Shown here: in pieces, positions 61,530 to 64,000 of the stretch
Layout of the letters: every line of letters begins with the position of its first letter
Numbering within the stretch: the first letter of the stretch is position 1
Translations under genes and position numbers: made by a program
The notes under the pieces: generated by a model
What the model saw: the letters and a program-made list of their open reading frames with translations, nothing else
Databases searched by the model: none
What the model was told of the DNA's origin: nothing
DNA from: Agelaius tricolor
Lineage: Eukaryota > Chordata > Aves > Passeriformes > Icteridae
Direction: 5' to 3'
Length of the DNA: 64,000 nucleotides
Assembly: GCA_023055355.1 (NCBI GenBank)
Contig: JALJCS010000001.1
Span: forward strand, 78,966,881 to 79,030,880

Positions 61530-61970
61530 TCACTCTCACACCACCTGAGCTGGGACTGAGCCCCTTTGCAGCTGCACCCCCACACTCACACACCCAAAGT
61601 CTCCTCAGCAGATTGACCCCAGGTTTCCCATAGCAGAGCCTCAGACATTTGGACCCTTAAAATATCTTAATCTTGTACAGTAGCTGGAACAGGGACCCCA
61701 AACAAAGGAAACCCTGGACTTTCATCCCCCAAAGTCCCAGCACACCAAAGCCCATGGTCCTCAGCTCCTGCTGCATTTCCAAGTGTCCAGGGCCATTGCC
61801 AAGCCCCAGGTCCCTTTGTTGTGTGAAGGGTCAGCAGCTCACAGCCTTTGGCATGGGGCTCCCACACCCCAGAGCTCAACCTGCAGCTTGCACTGCAGCT
61901 GCTCATGGAGCTGCCTGCACTGAATGCAGTCCTCAACACTAAGTATAAAGAACCCTGTTGAACCCACAAT
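61530..61970. other. GC-rich, CpG-poor segment of unknown origin
   Basis: An abrupt rise in GC over about 440 bases flanked by AT-rich DNA on both sides. It has almost no CpG, so it is unlike a CpG island. Sharp edges and CTGCAG/CAGCTG-rich sequence suggest an inserted element such as an LTR or retroposon, old enough to have lost CpG. On the minus strand an AATAAA word follows its left boundary (about 61979). Overlapping frames of 89-100 codons on both strands are composition effects. No family could be assigned. Confidence 0.35.
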
Positions 61971-64000
61971 CAAATTTTATTCCCGTATTTAAAAATCTGA
62001 ATTTAACCTTGATGATTTCAAAGAGTGCCCTGTGTCACAATGGGACAGGATCCATCTATTAGAATTGAACATCCTATCATTTCTGTCCTTCCACTTTAAA
62101 GTCCTGACAATTATCTTAACACTTCTCTCTAAAATTCTTAGATAATATGTGTAAAAACTTCCTCTGGAAGGACAAGAAGTTCTCTAAATACTATGGCTGT
62201 AACATAAATCTGAGAGAGATAGCTGAAGAATATATAACCTAGCAATTTTTTTAATATTCCACATTAATAGACAATGGATAGTGGTAACAAAAATACTTAC
62301 AAAAAAAAAAAAAAAAAAAATTATGACCCTGAAGAGGAAAGAGCTACAAATCATTGCTATATCCCCTTCCCTTTTTTTGCTTAAGTGATTCTTGAAATTG
62401 AAATTCCAGAACTCTGCTCAGGTTTGTAACTGGCAGAGCTATGCAATTCACAGGAAGAACATTTTGCATGAATACCCAACCTCAGTCAGGTCCACCAGCA
62501 TGATCTTACCAATTTAGTCCTTTCACTAAAAAAAAAAAAAAAAAAGTGGGAATGAAGTGAAACTAACAGCAGACTGAAGCTTAAATCTTGGTTTGAGCTT
62601 TTAGTCAGGCTGATGGTTAAGTAGTGGGAATAGGGAAGGGCAGGGAAGATATTGGAAATGAGGCCAAGGATATCATGCTCAAATGGCAGCAAAATGTGGA
62701 TGTCTGGTGAAGTCAAGAGAACTGTTTTCCCTGACACAAAGCAGAAAAAAAAAATCAGTCTTCCACAAAATCACAGCCATGAGAGCAAGGTTATAATTTG
62801 TCTCTTCACAGAGAATTTTTGCTCACTCTTTACACAACCATGGAAAGAAGAATGTCAGTCTTATTTACACAAACCAGGATAAATATTTATGAAAGCTTTT
62901 GACCCTCAAGTTTCGTGACATAAAGCATGCTAAGCTAATCCCATGTTCAGAAAAGCTGACACCTTCCTCTGGAATATCTAGCACGGATTCTTGTTATTGC
63001 ACAAGAGTGAATAACAATGACCATTGATCTGATTCATAGCAAACATTTCTGTGGCTTCAGTGGATCATGTGAATGCAAAGAAAGAATGAGGTTCAGAGAT
63101 CTAAAAAATGCATTATTATAGCAGAAAAGGAGATAAAGTCTCTATCCTGAATACTGGAAATCAAGGCTGTTCAATGATCCAATTTTCCACTTTGCTTTTA
63201 AAACACAAGTAGCTTTAAATTCAAGTATACATCATCATGTCTGCTGTTGCCAATATAGCTGATGAGGAAATGTTGTGAGATTTCTGACAACATCCAAGTA
63301 GAATAACAATAATTTCAGAGTTGGGCTTGAAATAAAGTGAAAGAAATAAATAAAATAAAGTTTGAAATAAAGTGCAGCAGAGGACATTCTGTGAGAGTTC
63401 TCCCTCTCCTTTCTTTGTGTGAAAGTATTCCTAAAAACAGCACAAATATTCACAAGAGATGACTACCATTAGCCACACTGGGCTTCAGCCAGAAGTCTTT
63501 TATTAACAAAGTGACACTTTTGATTTCTTCCTCCTATGCTAGAAAAGGTGTTACAAGTCCTGGATCTTGTCCTCAGAAAAAACAGTTGTAGCATCGGCTA
63601 CTTGTTGAATTATTGTGAATATTGTGTCTTTTTGAATGCATTTGCAATGAACTTCTGACAGGAATTATCTTAATACCATAGTACATTATGATTCTTTTCT
63701 AAGTTGAGACACTGATAAAAATAATATAAGGAGACAATTCTTCCTTATGTGACATGGCTGGATTTTTTTTTTTTTTGTTTGCTCCTTTACGATGTTCTGC
63801 ACCCTGGATCCTTTCACTGTATCCTGAACTTATTGCAATACAAAACTAACAAAAATAACATGATATTTGCAGTGACCCAAGACAAATATTCATTGTTTCA
63901 ATTACTTTAGTGGAGAAATAGTAAATAGAATAGTGAATAAAAACATCTGGAGCAGTTTTTGGACCAAATTTCTAAATTACTGCAGAATTTGACCTGTGTA
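61971..64000. other. AT-rich noncoding DNA with two poly(A) runs
   Basis: Pure A-runs lie at 62301-62320 and 62528-62545 and a T-run at about 63765-63777. A TTGAAATAAAGTG word occurs twice around 63327-63373. No gene, RNA gene or repeat family is recognised up to the end of the window. Confidence 0.55.

Noticed and set aside
1..64000. CRISPR arrays, operons, phage or other prokaryotic systems
   Set aside because: No regularly spaced repeats, no coding density and no Shine-Dalgarno-linked ORFs; repeats are CR1/ERVL types of birds.
1..64000. snRNA, 5S rRNA or 7SK-like genes
   Set aside because: No diagnostic internal motifs (for example U6 5' end or 5S internal control region) were seen on either strand by eye; a covariance-model scan would be decisive.

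Overview
The window looks like 64 kb of nuclear DNA from a bird, probably a neoavian or passerine. The main evidence is the repeat content. Fragments of CR1 LINEs occur on both strands, and several end in the avian CR1 ATTCTRTG-type octamer repeats. There are two LTR-like segments that resemble avian ERVL-type endogenous retroviruses, a few very old tRNA-derived/MIR-like SINE remnants, and vertebrate-style microsatellites. The background is AT-rich and CpG-poor, with no operons, ribosome binding sites or dense long ORFs. Nothing prokaryotic was seen.

I could not support any protein-coding gene. The longest open frames (160, 157, 155, 154, 135, 131, 130, 127, 125 and 124 codons) are close to chance expectation for this length and composition, or lie inside repeats or GC-rich patches. 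The window is best read as intergenic sequence (a gene desert) or the inside of a very large intron.

Layout: 1-9 kb is mostly unique AT-rich DNA, with a long (TTTTC)n microsatellite near 2.1 kb, a minus-strand promoter/first-exon-like patch near 3.1 kb and an old MIR-like SINE near 8.4 kb. From 9 to 20 kb there are a T-rich and two A-rich tracts, a CR1 3' end (11.1 kb), an LTR-like segment (12.8-13.3 kb), a perfect 17-bp hairpin (16.8 kb) and a small CpG cluster (18.0 kb). From 20 to 34 kb the sequence is mostly unique, with a tRNA-derived SINE remnant (24.0 kb), a CpG-rich island-like segment (27.1-27.5 kb), a CR1 tip (29.2 kb) and several inverted repeats. From 35 to 38.5 kb there is a solo ERVL-type LTR of about 1 kb and a 750-bp CR1. 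From 38.5 to 64 kb, long unique stretches alternate with CR1 fragments (43.2, 50.9, 53.0-53.7, about 58.1-58.4 and 60.2 kb), a GATA-type microsatellite (57.2 kb), a MIR-like remnant (60.5 kb) and a GC-rich patch (61.5-62.0 kb).

No gene network can be described. The observations most worth following up are the two promoter-like GC/CpG patches (about 3.1 and 27.3 kb), the unexplained inverted repeats (16.8, 29.7 and 33.7-34.0 kb), and unique stretches that look like conserved regulatory DNA (about 9.3-9.5, 48.0-48.3 and 50.2-50.5 kb). I saw no convincing novel molecular system. Repeat calls were made by recognising family consensus patterns by eye, so boundaries are approximate.
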